From Hypomyces perniciosus (lineage: Eukaryota; Ascomycota; Sordariomycetes; Hypocreales; Hypocreaceae): a stretch of 64,000 nucleotides of DNA. Numbering within the stretch: position 1 is the stretch's first letter; each line of letters starts with the position of its first letter. A program made the position numbers and the translations under genes. The notes beneath the pieces were generated by a model, which had not been told where the DNA came from, did not search any database, and was given only the letters and a program-made list of their open reading frames with translations. Where the stretch lies: assembly GCA_008477525.1 (NCBI GenBank), contig SPDT01000006.1, positions 1,329,501-1,393,500 of the forward strand. The letters run 5' to 3'. Shown piece by piece: positions 1 to 12,737 of the stretch.

Positions 1-2196
1 CTGATTCGAGCCGGTCAGCCTCCTGGCGAGTTCGTTGTCACTGCAACGCCTGTGCCGGGATTCCCTCGGGGCTGCATCAGCTTGTCCGACCCTCAACGAA
101 CCTGGTGTAGCATTGCTATGAGAGACGCCTTCACGGGTGAAGTTTTCGACCCGTTTGCTACCGGGGGCAAGGCATACTTGGGCTCTTTGGACGTGGAGAT
201 TGGATTCGCTTCCCCAAACAAGAAGACCGACGTCCCTTATGACGAGGATGAACTTTCCAAGATCTTCATCAACACATTCCAGAACCAGGTTCTTGCCCCT
301 GGGCAGCGAATTTTGATGGATGTTCGAAATGTTCCGCTGATGATTATCGTCAAGACGGTTGGCCTGGTTGACTTAGCCATGTCAGACGACGGTGGGAAAC
401 AAGTCCTCAGAGAATCACATGCCAGAGGTATCCTCACAAACCAGACGCGAGTTCTCTTCCATCGTGATGGTAAGGGAGACTTCAACCTTAAGCCTTCCAT
501 GTCAAAGCCGAATGCCAATGCAATCTTGGCACCTGATTTCAAATTTGAAGATATGGGAATTGGCGGTTTAGGCGACGAGTTCTCTACCATCTTCCGTCGA
601 GCATTTGCGTCACGCGTGTTTCCCCCTGGCCTGGTCGCCAAGATGGGTATTCCACACGTTAAGGGAATGCTTCTTTATGGACCACCGGGAACCGGAAAGA
701 CCTTGATTGCTAGACAAATCGGCAAAATGCTTAATGCCCGGCCACCCAAAGTCATCAACGGTCCCGAAGTGCTGAACAAATACGTTGGTCAGTCTGAAGA
801 GAATATTCGTAAGCTTTTTGCAGATGCGGAGAAAGAGTACAAGGAAAAGGGCGATGAGAGTAGTCTTCACATCATCATTTTTGATGAGTTGGATGCGGTC
901 TGCAAGCAGCGTGGATCTGGAGCTGGCGGAGGTACAGGTGTTGGTGACAGCGTTGTCAATCAGCTTCTATCTAAGCTCGATGGTGTTGACCAGCTTAACA
1001 ACATTCTCCTGATTGGAATGACGAACAGGAAGGACATGATCGACGATGCTCTTCTGCGACCTGGGCGTTTGGAAGTACACCTCGAAATTTCGCTCCCAGA
1101 TGAAGAAGGACGGCTTGAAATTCTCAAGATCCACACTTCCAAGATGAGCACCAACGGACTTCTCGACCACAACGTCAACCTTGAGGAGCTGGCGGGTCTT
1201 ACCAAGAACTTTTCGGGTGCTGAGATCAATGGTCTCGTCAAGGCAGCTGCTTCGTTTGCCTTCTCACGCCACACTGAGGTTGGGCAGCTGGCTGCCGTCA
1301 AGCAGGATGTGGCCAACATGAGGGTAAATCGTGATGATTTCATGAATGCCTTGACTGAAGTCCGCCCTGCTTACGGTGTATCCGAGGCAGAACTTGAGGA
1401 CGCCGTTAGACTAGGCATTATTCCTTACGGCCCACATATCAACGGTACCATCCAGGAGATGATGCGTGTTGTTGGCATGATCAAGGAGGATCCAAACAAA
1501 TTCAACACATCTGTACTCTTCCACGGACCGAGGTCCTCTGGAAAGACTGCGTTGGCTGCTCACATTGCCATGCAGTCTGGCTTCCCATTTGTCAAGATGG
1601 TGACACCAGCTGATCTTGTGGGTTACCGAGACGACTTTGCCAAAAAGGACTATGTTCACAAAGCCTTCGCGGATGCCTACAAATCACCTGCCAGTATTCT
1701 CATCTTAGATGACTTTGAGCGCCTGATTGGGTGGAACCCGATCGGTCCACGGTTCTCTGCTACCATGCTTGAGGCTTTGACGACGCTTATCGTCTCCAAA
1801 CCACCTAAGGTAAGTTAAAATTGAGCACTATTACCGCAATATGTCACTGATGATTTACAGGGTCACCGTCTCCTCGTCTTTGTTACAACATCAAAGGCTT
1901 CTGTTCTCAAGATGCTGGAAATTGACCAGGACTTTGCCAAGAAGGTTGCTGTGCCCGCAGTCTCGAACCTGCAGGAGCTTTCAACAGTGCTCAACGAGTC
2001 AAGGGTTCTCAACTCGGAAGATGTTAACCGAACGATCGATGCTATCCAGCAACGGACTGGTACTGTATCTGTCGGCGTGGGGGTTAAGGCAATTTTGGAC
2101 TGTGTCTTTGAGGCTAGGGCAGGTGGTCCAAATACCAACGTTCTGGAAACGTTGTCGGATCTCCTGGTTGAGAAGATCCAAGAGATACACATGTAA
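1..2196 (+). CDS. sec18: Vesicular-fusion ATPase Sec18/NSF, 5'-truncated by the window edge
   Basis: Hexameric AAA+ ATPase that disassembles SNARE complexes after membrane fusion in the cytosol. The frame is open from base 1, so the true start and roughly the first hundred residues lie outside the window. Two exons, 1-1809 and 1861-2196, are separated by a 51-nt phase-0 intron (GTAAGT...TTTACAG). Domains in order: the rest of the N domain; D1 with P-loop GPPGTGKT at about 679-702 and Walker B FDELD at about 880-894; D2 with P-loop GPRSSGKT near 1525 and the D2-type LDDFERL near 1705. The GPRSSGKT/LDDFERL pair is typical of NSF D2 and separates it from Cdc48. The frame is intact, unlike several genes downstream. 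Confidence 0.96.
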
Positions 2197-2385
2197 GAAC
2201 TCTTTTATAGAACGCCTTTAAGATGAAGGAAGAAAAAAATACACAAATATGGTGGCTATATATGGACTAAGTATGTACATCTTGCTTGATTCGAGATACT
2301 TCGTACAAGGCAACGAAGGCAATGTCGTGTGGAAAGAGATGTCTAATTATAGAATCACCAGCGTCCTGTGGCTGCATTTCCAGTT

Positions 2386-2417
2386 TCTTGCCGTACTTGC
2401 CGTACTTGCCGTACTTG
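2386..2417. repeat. Short tandem repeat, period 9 (TTGCCGTAC)
   Basis: Three perfect copies of TTGCCGTAC follow each other, with a fourth diverging into TTGTCGAC. It lies in the 3' flank of sec18. Confidence 0.85.
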
Positions 2418-2557
2418 TCGACTCTTTCGTCACCTACATGCATTAGCGTGGGGTTTCGGCAGTCATCGTCATCACAAGGGTCATCTTGAGTCATGGACAG
2501 CGTCTGGTGAGCCTCGGAAAACGCATCAAGTTCTGCGACGATATTACCCTTTAAACA

Positions 2558-2569
2558 CCCCCCCCCCCC
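2558..2569. repeat. Homopolymer C tract (12 C)
   Basis: Uninterrupted run of cytosines in the intergenic region. Its length is likely unreliable given the homopolymer problems elsewhere in the window. Confidence 0.9.
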
Positions 2570-5500
2570 TTTGAAACAATTTTTCATAAGGCGGAGTAAA
2601 TGACTAGGAAAGAAGAGAAAAGAGATGTATCATAAATTTACTTCTTTTTGACAACGCATCAAAAACTAATTTTTGTTTCCCGCGCCGGTCTATACGAGTA
2701 AGGTCCTTGGCCGCGAAAAAGCAAAGTTCTTTGTTTGATCGCCAAAAGCAAAGGGATACTTGGCAGGATGGGAGACGGTGATTGGTTCGGTATCTGCGGC
2801 ACTTGACAGAGATGGATGGTGCTTGGGACATGAAGGCCGAGGCATGGCCAACTTATGAGTACATACGTAGAAGATCTCCAGCTGGTAGGGCAGAGTCTGG
2901 TGGTTGGAGTGCATACGCCCTACATAGTAAGCCTTGTTCTTTCAGCTTATGAGATATGATCTTGACTCAGATTTCAGGGTATGTAGTCGTTGTACTAAGT
3001 ATCTTGATAACGATGGAGCTAAAATATTACCGGCTTTTTGTCTTCTGGGTGAGCAAGATGCATACGATCTCAATCTACGAAGTACGAGTACGGAGTGGCT
3101 GCATGATGTAAGCTCACGAATCGACATCGAGATAGGTAATGAGCCTCAAATACCCTTGAATACTCGTATGAAAGACTTGGCGAATCGGAAAACTTATTCC
3201 ATGCGCACTAGCTACTAGTTCTTGCGCTGCACCTCAAGGCTCCGAGAAGGAGTGGGTATTACTCCGTAGAGAATATCCATATGGCGTGATGGCAATGTGT
3301 GAAGTGCACCCGTGATACGAAAAGAAGCCTTGGGCGCTCGGTTACCGGCTCTAGTCACGCCCTGGATCCAGAGCAACGATCAAGCCCGGTCCATCTTTCA
3401 ATCTGTTGGCATTTTGAGGCTCGAGTTGACACAACGGTGCCACAAATTCCCAGTCCCCCGGTGCCGACGGACATATGCCGGCTGTTGTTAGCAGCAGTAA
3501 TCTTTGGGTCGCTCCACGATTCGATTGGGTGTTGGCACACAATCTTAGCACATACATACCTACTACTCGTACATAAGCCTAACGTTAAGAAGTGGGATTT
3601 GGATGGTTTACGAGGTGGTCCTGGCGTGATGTGGTATTCGGGCCGTATGTGTATGATCATGGAGGAGCTTATACATAGATAGTAGGTGTTGCTCCAGCAA
3701 ACAAAAAGTTTTCACTCGTATCTGCTAGCCTATATACGACTATTGACCGACTACGAGTAGTACTAGTGGTAGTATTAAGTATTAATATGTAGTCCGTAGT
3801 AGTAGTAGCAGGAGATATTTTTGGTTTATGAAGAGGAAAAATGGAGAGGTAATCTGTATATATTAACACGAAGATGCAATTTATCCAGTTGGGCGATTTT
3901 AAGATGAGAACAGGTTTTAGCATTTAGAACCAACGTTGGTGCCGTTGAGCGGGTCCGGGACCGTCCCGGAGACTGGAGAGTGCTCCGTACAGTATGAATG
4001 TTGATCACCCTGTTGCTTATTAGTATGTACTCCGTACTACTACTATTACTCTGTCTGCACCATCTTACTCCGTAGTCCTCCGTAGTAACAATCTGTATCC
4101 ACCACCGATGGATGTACTAGGTAGTAATAGGTGACCTGTTCTCTTCGTCGCGTGTCACGATGCAAGACGCCATACGAGCAGATGCAGATATAATCTTCAT
4201 GGTGACGCGAAGGTGGGGTCATTTTATAAAGTCGCCGCCTACGAGTACGGACACATACTCGTAGTGGAGAGAACAAGGCGAGAATTCACGTGGTGTTCCT
4301 CCGAAGTAAAATTTGATATTCCTCATTTTTCTGAAAACTGGGAAACTCAAAACCGCCGCGGAAAACGGGTGGCTTGCGAGGATGACCAGGGTGAGCCGAC
4401 CAGTCGGGTTGGCGCCAACGGCCTCTACTCCGTAAAACGTGTGCTAATTTTCCAGCGGATTGGGTCTCAGTGAACTATTCCGAACCCGAACATTATCAAG
4501 GGCTAGGCGACGAACCGGTCTTGTTTTGCTTCGATGTGGCTGCGGGCACAGAAGGAGGAATTTTAAAAAGGTGGTGCTAAACCATAATAACAAATTACTA
4601 CGGAGTACTTGGGTCGGGCAACTGTTTTCTGCTTCGACTGCATGTGTTGATGTTTTCTTATCGCATGCTGGGTCGAACAAAGAATTCAAGGTTCAGTAAT
4701 CAACGTCACATGTCAGATTCTCAGAACATACATATGATAATAATCCGGAGAATTTATGTCCACGTACGAACGGGCAAATGGGATATTATCTTAGCATCTA
4801 CGAAATCATACGTCGTACGCTTTGCGCTAGCTTGGAGGCTCACCCGAACTACGGAGACATGGAGTACTGATAATCTAAAGAGTTTGGGTTTAGTCAGTCA
4901 TCCATCCATCTTCGCCGAGAGGCAATGAACGAACACGTACGAGTAATACGGAGTATCTGGAACGGAGTCGACTACTACGAGTACTCCGTATCTCTCTATC
5001 TATGTCGGAACGGGTAAAGAGACCCCAAAACCCTGCAGAAACTGTGCACAGAACCTTGCTGTTTGACACCGCCTATCAGAGATATGATGGATCCATTACT
5101 AACGATGAACGCACTGTGACGCTGCCTGTCCATCCATCCATCCACCCATCTGCTCTGTGCTGCTGCACTGCTTTGGCGTTTTTGCCCCTACAAGTACTAT
5201 TCCGTTTCTAGGTTTCCTTTGTTGACGTGCATCTCCATTTTCTTTCTTGGGTAATTTTTTTTTGCCTCCTTTCTTTACCTAGTAGCCAGTCGTAATACAT
5301 ACATACTAGTACATAGATACTGCTCCTACTAATACTACTCCATCGGCTCCATCTGGCTGGCTCCCGTCACCCCCCGTCCAAAGTCCCAGCGCGGACTGCG
5401 CGACTCTCTCCAACTCCCCCGCCGCCATTTCTCAGGTCCAAGGTCGCATGGGCCGCTGAACCCCAGCGACCCAGCCACTCACGGGAGGCCCTTGGGCTCT

Positions 5501-6183
5501 CTGGAGACTGGGACGGCCTAAAGAAAGCACTGCAGCACGCGGCCTGCCCGCTAGGATTGGCCAGTCACCCCACTGTGACGCCTGCACGCACTAAAATGGC
5601 GGCTACTGCGTGATGCACCAAGTCGGTACAAGCTGCATGTACTGGTGCTGGTGCTCGGATCAGCGCATCCAGGCCCTTCCAGCTCAGGCAAACCATCCGT
5701 CTGTGCCATCCCAGAGAGAGACAACAGGCGCTCTGCATTGGCTCTGGCTTTGGTTGCCCCGATCCCTCGCCGACCCGATCTGTCCGTCCTTTGCCTCATT
5801 TCGATTCGATTCTCTTCTTCCCGCCTTGTCTGCGATGCCCGTTGGTGACGCCTCCGAGTAGAAACGGGTGCATTCTCGTGCATTCGCTGTTATGCTCCCT
5901 CCCCACTGCTGCTGCAAATCCTAGAGCCAAGCCCGTCTATCTCTGTATGGCGTCTACACGTAAGTACCGGCCTCAAAACAGCAATCGCGCGGCAAAGCAT
6001 CTGGCGACGGCGCTGTTGGCTGTGGGCGCTGTCGTCACTGCAACCCCCTCAACGAACATCTACTTGCAGGACCAGCACAAGCTCTGTCCAACTAACCCGG
6101 ATCACTCTGCTGACACGCCAATGTTCTCAGTCACACCCGTCTCGAGCAGCACGAGCTCTGCCCTCTCATAACGCCGGAGGGCC

Positions 6184-9100
6184 ATGGATGCCGTCGAGCC
6201 TCTATTCTTGACGGCGCGGCCATCACCCGATCTGAGGTCGCGGCCATCGACCAAGCGACGCAACATACCACCACTGAGGCCACCCATCACACCACAGAAC
6301 GCGACATCGAAGGACGCAAGAGTCAGGAAGAGGATATCACCATTGTCAGGAGTGCTGGATGCGAAGGATAGTTCACCGCCAAAGTCAACAACTAAGATAG
6401 TGCGCAAGGGATCGACTGCTGGACGGCCATTGGTACCATTGACGGAGCGGAAGCCTCACGAAGACAGGACCGTGTCAAGAGGGAAAAGAGACGGGGAAAA
6501 TGAACGATGGGATATCGCGCCGGACGGAGCCTCGGCTGGCCGCGAAGGCCGCCCGTTTACCGTTGCCAATGTCGGTAACAATGGCAGGATATATTTGAGG
6601 TATGCACGCAGCCCCGCCGCCCTGTGTTCACTTCGGGTGGTGGCTGTGATGTGTCGGCGTGTCATGGACATTGACCTCACCACAGGCGGCATTCAATTGT
6701 GGCGGTGCTAAGAAAGCGGTGCTAACCTGTTTCCAGGCCCTCTGTTCGACCTGCTCACCAAAGATATCCCCAACCAAACTTCACGTTTCCCGTCACTCCG
6801 CCTGGAACTGCTGGCATTGAGCCTGGCAACTCTGACACGGCGAAGCTGGTAGTCAAAACCACCGAGCACCATGAAAGTCAATACACCCCGACACCGAGGA
6901 CATCAACTGCCCTAGCGAGTCCTGCTCCCTTCACAGACTCTAGAACTGCAGCTCCAGCCCAGAAGCATAGACGCGCTAGGTCAGAGACCACTGTTCAGGA
7001 ATTTAATCCGAAGGAGCCGGACACGAATGGGTATAGAGTGGTCATCTCAAAGCCTGGGCAGAGTGACGACCAACGACCGAAGACCATGGATGATCTGGAT
7101 TGCGATGGCGCTCCATTGCTAGACATCAATATTCCGTGTTGGAGATTGGGAACCCCTCAGTTTACCGTGAGAGGCACTCCAGTCATTAGGGGCTCATCGT
7201 ATGCCCCGACTGATGATTTCCGGCCCAGCAGTGCGTCCGTGTTGAACCGATCACAAGTGAACCTCAGCGTGCCTTCGAACGAACGAAGGTCTAAGAGGCC
7301 GAGTTTTTTGGCCATTCCACAAACCTGCTTTCCTCGCACATCTCAACCACCGTCTCCCCGCGTACTCCGTCCTATGCGCTCCACTTATATATCGACTCAC
7401 CTTGTCATCGAACCCGCCATGTTCACAGACCTAACTTTCAAACCTGCCTGCGACGAGAGATCAATAGTCCGATATTCGTCCACCAGAACCGTCACCGCCG
7501 CAACTGCCCCTCGACTTGTCGCCGAGATTACGTCGCCGAGTTTCTTGGATTACGAACTGATCTCAGACTTCTTCTTAACCTTCAGATCTTTCCTTGAGCC
7601 AGATGCCTTGTTGCGGATGCTTGTTGCTAGATTACGATGGGCGCTGGAACGTTACGACGAGGCGGGAATGGTTGTCCGGGTTCGAACTTTTGTTGCCATG
7701 CGACATTGGATTCTGAACTATTTTATGGATGACTTTGTCCTGAATTACGACCTCCGCGTGACTTTTTGTTCATTGTTGAACGACTTCGTCGCTGAGTTGT
7801 CCCAGGACTTTAGAACGCGCAAGGTTCCGTTCAAGATACTGACTGAACTCAAGAAGTGCTGGCGACGTGTTTGTGCTCACTACTGGGATGGCCCTGAATT
7901 TGACGACTCCCATGGGCCCCAGTACCAATTGCTCCGGGAGGCATTGCTGGGTACAGAGACCCCAGTCTGGACCCTACTTTCTGGGAAAGAGAAGGCATCG
8001 AGCCGCCGCAACTGAACAATTTGTCCCTCATACCGAATAACTCAATCGACACAGCCAGCTTTTACGCCGATGTTCCCAGAACCACGAATATTAGTGATTT
8101 CATTGTCTTGGGAAATCGACCAGGGACTCCTGAGAATCAACTGCTCACCCATACCCGCTCAAGGAATGGTCCTGCTTCGCTGCTCAGTATAGCAAGCATG
8201 GATATTGTGTCTTGTTCGTTTCCTAGCAAGAACGTGAGACCTTTGAATCCCAATTCAAGCCATCCTCTGGCCGCTCATCCGGTGTACTCCCTTTCTGCCA
8301 TCACACCGTCTGGAGCCATAGCAACTACACCTCGAGCGCTTGCTGGCAAGCGCGTTCGAGCGGCACAAGCACATAAGCGGAACAACAGCATCACCGACTC
8401 GCTGCGAGAACACAGTTCAGACAGGTCTTCATCAAATGATGCTGAATTCTCCATGACTCTACAATCAGCGGGTAGTCTTGTTCGAGGAAATCTTCTTCCA
8501 CCAGGACAGCCATACGTGGATATTGAAACCGATTTTCACCTCGGCGAGGCAAACAGGCAGACCACCATATTTCAGCCACAGGGCCGCAACTTTGCCAAAG
8601 ACAGAATGCTTGGTGGGGCCATGTCTGGTTCTGGAATGAAGAAACTTCTTGGAAGCGTGCGCCGTGCCCTGAGCAATCGGGGGCAATGGTCATCTGGTCC
8701 ACAGGCGGGCTTGACAAACATTTCCCCTGTAGGCTCTCACAGCGTCGCTTCGAATCGACTACCGGGAACACCTATTGTTCCACAAGGAGATATGAGACTG
8801 AACGGCTTTCGTCCACTGGTCAGAATCGATCTTCTTGGAGCCGAGGTCGCAGAGGACTTCAAACAAGCCATCCGGGAAGAAGAGGAGGCAGCTGAGGCGG
8901 AACGCATGGGTCTATCAATCACTAGTCCCAACTCTGCGCCTGCGATCCCAGCACCACTGGAGTATTCAGTTGCCCATATGGAGTCGAGTACTTTTGATTG
9001 CCTGCCTCAAAAACCAAAAGGCAAGGCCCGTGAGTGACATGGGCATAACTACAGGGAGCAAATCAATCGTTATTGTTGATGATACAGTCCCTTTCGACAT

Positions 9101-11646
9101 GCCTGGAAGACATGGAGAGATCCCTACATTCAGTCCTTCCTTCGACGCTTTAGCTGATTCCTTCATGCCTACCGGTGGCGGCCCTACGCCTCCCACAACA
9201 CCCCCTACACAAGTCATGGGAGGAACACCACGACGATCCTCTTATCTCAACCAACACGTTGCTCACCGCTTGAGCCCCACGATCCACTGCCGCCCTTCAT
9301 ACCAGATCTTGCAACATTGGGTGGTGTTTGACAGGTCCCGGCCTTCGGATGATTTGAGTAGGCCGTCGTTTTCCACAAATCGCAGCCAGCGTTACCTCCC
9401 GGCAACTCGGGGAACATTCAGGATGCACATGAGAAACAAATCGAGTAAATCATATCGTTCCCTGAACTCCATACGACGGCATAGCAGTGGAATTGTTCCA
9501 CAGTCGACAGTGCGAAGCTTCGATGCCACTACCGATTCCTCGATTTTGGATAGGGACTCTAACGTACCTCTGCCGAACCTCCTCGAATGCTTCGTCGGCG
9601 TCCTGGCGGCGACCTAAGAGCAGCCAGAAACGTGGGGAGAGCTAGACAACCCAGCGCTTAGAAAATCACGGTCCGTTGGGTCGCTGACAGCATACACAGA
9701 GTCTATCCGGAGCTCCTATCTCCTTGGCGCTCATCCTGACCCTGATAGCCATTTCAGCAGCCCCATCATGGAAGAGTTCATGAAGAGCGGGAGTTCTCAG
9801 TTGGTCAAATGGCCGAAAAGCCTGTGAAGAAAGAAAGAACTGTCACTGTTCAGTACTCACTCATCAAAGCCTATTATGCGTCCATCATTTGAAGAAGAGG
9901 CCAAAAAATTGGCCCAGATACCCGACGAAGATGACGGTGGTGTTGAATCAGCTTTGTTGAAACTTGAAGGCAAATACGAACCCAGATTGAAGGTATCTCT
10001 TCAAAGACCAGAAGAACAGATGCAGTAAGTTCTGGTGGGGTGAAGGTAGCATCGCTGCTTACGACACGGAGGTTGAGAACCAACTGGAATTGTGTCCGCA
10101 ATCCAATGCGGGATATCTTGCGCCTTCCGTGGGCAGCGATAGGCGAACCGCCTCCTCGGCAGGTCGCAGCAATCGGTTGGGTATGGTCAGCGGACCAACT
10201 CTTGAAGCACGTTCATTCCTATCTGAAGCGTCAGGGGAGTCATACTGTTCCATTCCGCTCCTGGATAGGGGCTTGACTGATGATGGTCGGAGCAAAGAGT
10301 AACTGCAGAGTGGATTGATCGGTCAATCTTCCGAGGTTCAGACGACGATGTCGGTTCTGACGAGATAGAAAAAGTATTGGACATGACCGAAACTGACGAA
10401 ACTCGACACTTGTCCTACGATTTTGTCGAGAAAACGGACAGTATAGGGAACATCGAGCCCGGACAGACCGCCCCATCAGGAGTCGGAGATCAAACTTTCC
10501 TGGATGATGATAGTGTGGCGGGATCGGATCTTTCTTCCGAGTTATCTGTTGTCGACGGCATGGGTCTGTAAATTTGGATGGCGACAGTGGACTCTTCTCT
10601 GTTCAAAGACCTCCTCCGCACCCATTCGGTGAACCCATTTCTCTGCCGCGATCGAATTCGCCCTCTGCTCATATGACCTTGGCTCAGGCGTTAGAGATGA
10701 TGCCGGAGAGACAGCTCTATCCAGATCAAATCTGGGAACAAAAGCCCCTCCCTCTGACGCCAGAAACATCGTTTGCAGGAGTCAAGAGCCTCAATCCGAC
10801 CCTTCGATTCTTACTGAGACTCCCTATTCGGCTCCACAAACGAGAGCTGGTCGCCATCGCAAGTTTTCCGTCCACTTGCCCTTCATTTTGGCATTTGATT
10901 CAGACATATTGGCCCAGCAGTTCACCTTGATTGAGAAGGATGCTCTGAATGATATCGACTGGAAAGAGTTGATTGAGATGAATTGGAAAGAATGCTACTA
11001 GCAGTGATTCTCGTTCTTGGGTCGACTTCCTAAGGAACACTGATGCTCATGGCGTTGAAGTTGTGATTGCGCGGTTCAACATCATGGTGAAATGGGCCAT
11101 CTCCGAAATTGTTCTTACTCAACACATCGAAGAGAGAGCGAGGTGCATTATCAAATTCATCCACATTGCAGCACATTGCCGACGCTACCGCAACTTTGCC
11201 ACTTTGGCCCAGCTCACCATCGCCTTGTCCAGCAATGAGATCTCCCGCCTCTTGCAGACATGGGAGTTGGTGCCAGCCCCACGACCTCAAGACACTGAGC
11301 GAGTTGGAGACTCTGGTTACACCAACGCGCAATTTCTACAACCTTCGAGCCGAGATGGAGATGGGCTCTGATGGCGGCTGCATACCATTTGTCGGCATTT
11401 ACACACATGACCTGCTATACAATGCACACACGCCCTTCGGAAATTGCCAGCTCCCCTACCACCCCTCCGCTGATCAACTTTGAGCGTTGTCGAATTGCGG
11501 CCGCCGTGGTTAAGACTCTACTGCGACTATTGGAAGCGAGTACACGTTACGCTTTCCAACCCATCGAAGGCATAACTGAGCGATGTCTCTGGATGGGCGC
11601 ATTGAGTGATGAGGAGATTCGACGACACTCGGAGAGCCTGGAGTAG
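6184..11646 (+). CDS. lte1: LTE1-like Ras-family guanine nucleotide exchange factor, reading frame interrupted many times
   Basis: Predicted exchange factor for a Ras-like GTPase; budding-yeast Lte1 acts in mitotic exit. The model starts at the Met at 6184, with an intron 6600-6736 (GTATGC...TTTCCAG); an upstream exon from 5947 is possible. The RasGEF N-terminal domain lies at about 7476-7870. A long Ser/Pro-rich, low-conservation middle follows. The catalytic RasGEF domain at about 10880-11640 opens with a block reading ILAQQFTLIEKDALNDI and ends at the TAG at 11644. The frame changes at least eight times (near 8000, 9020, 9600, 9820, 10030, 10300, 10570 and repeatedly in 10980-11460). Where I checked, at about 7970 (TGGACC for TGGGACC), one base in a homopolymer restores the frame. 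Real decay cannot be excluded. The RasGEF call is firm; the Lte1 orthology is from overall layout. Confidence 0.8.
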
Positions 11647-12737
11647 TTTACTTTCACCCGACAACTTGCCCTTTTCCCCTTTCTACAATTGTCACATTAG
11701 ACGACAACTAGCCCACGCATGACTGTACCAATACACTTGACGACACACGGATACCCGCACCATACGACCGTCTTCCTCCACAAACGCGTGGCCTTTCCTA
11801 TACTATACCCACAATGTCCATCTTTCGGCACACATATATTTCTTTGTCTTGTTTGAGTCTCAATGACCGCGATCTTTGTGGCATCAGGCTAGGCACAAAT
11901 TTATAGGGATTTTCTCTCGCAGCAATAGTGACGAACGGATCCGACTTACGAACCCAAGCGCAGCGTGGCATATTTTTGGTTTCATTGTTGCATCTTTTTA
12001 CTTTCCTCTTTCTTCTTTGTCTATTTGAAGCATTAGCAAGGTTGATACCACATACACACACTCATACCGGCTACCATCACGGGTGGTGAAGAGGGTCGGC
12101 ATTTTTCCTTCTACCAATGTTTGCATGAATGGGTAGCGTGGGTAGCAGGAAATAGGGGGATACCAGCATTCGGCATTATGGATACTTGGTTTGATAGCGC
12201 GTGGAATATATACCTACACTTATATATGTATATCAGGTGTATATTGGCCTTGGGATGGGTTGGAGTTGATGGGATATACGGATGTGAGGTGCTTTCTATA
12301 ATATACCACTGTTTGAGTTTCTCTTCACTTTAACGTTGGTGCGTGATTAAGCTGTTCTATAGATTATTCACGGCAAGTGGACGGATGGAACCAGTATATG
12401 AGCATGGTTATAATGGGATTTTTGATCTTTTTTGTTCACTTTGGATGGCGGCTGTAAAAGCTTCTCGCATCAAAAAAACAAAGTCAAGGAAAAAAATAGG
12501 TGGGATAACGGTCAAGTCCACCCCCAGCGGAGCGCACAGGGCTTTCCCTCCCCCCTCCTGACGAAGGGAGAGTATCTTTCCCTCATCAGTGCAGCTAGCC
12601 TAACCCAATTCTCCCAAGACCACGTTTGTCCTGCAAGCCGGAAAACGCGCTTTCCTTGCTGATGACCAATATCGCCATTACCACTCAGTAGCGTTGTTCG
12701 CTTCGCCTTCAGCCTCGGGGCCAGGTCCAGCGCTGTC
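11647..12737. other. Intergenic region between the convergent RasGEF gene and RPS0
   Basis: About 1.1 kb between the 3' ends of two convergent genes. It presumably contains both 3' UTRs. AT-rich stretches with ATATAT runs at about 12200-12310; no ORF with coding character. Confidence 0.6.

Larger units (their letters stand above)
2197..6183. other. Gene-poor intergenic region between sec18 and the RasGEF gene
   Basis: About 4 kb with no convincing coding sequence; the open frames are short and overlap each other in all frames. It holds many copies of TACGGAGTA/TACTCCGTA (for example 3260-3268, 4028-4036, 4066-4074, 4426-4434, 4599-4607, 4947-4955, 4982-4990) and TACGAGTA variants. A CT-rich stretch from about 5300 to 5900 resembles a fungal promoter or 5' UTR for the next gene. 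A possible 5' exon starts at the ATG at 5947, with a GTAAGT donor just downstream, but the reading frame to the next gene is not clean. Confidence 0.6.

Noticed and set aside
6184..11646. Several separate genes in place of one RasGEF gene
   Set aside because: The fragments line up in order as one RasGEF_N to RasGEF protein, and the checked break is a one-base homopolymer change, so they are parts of one gene.
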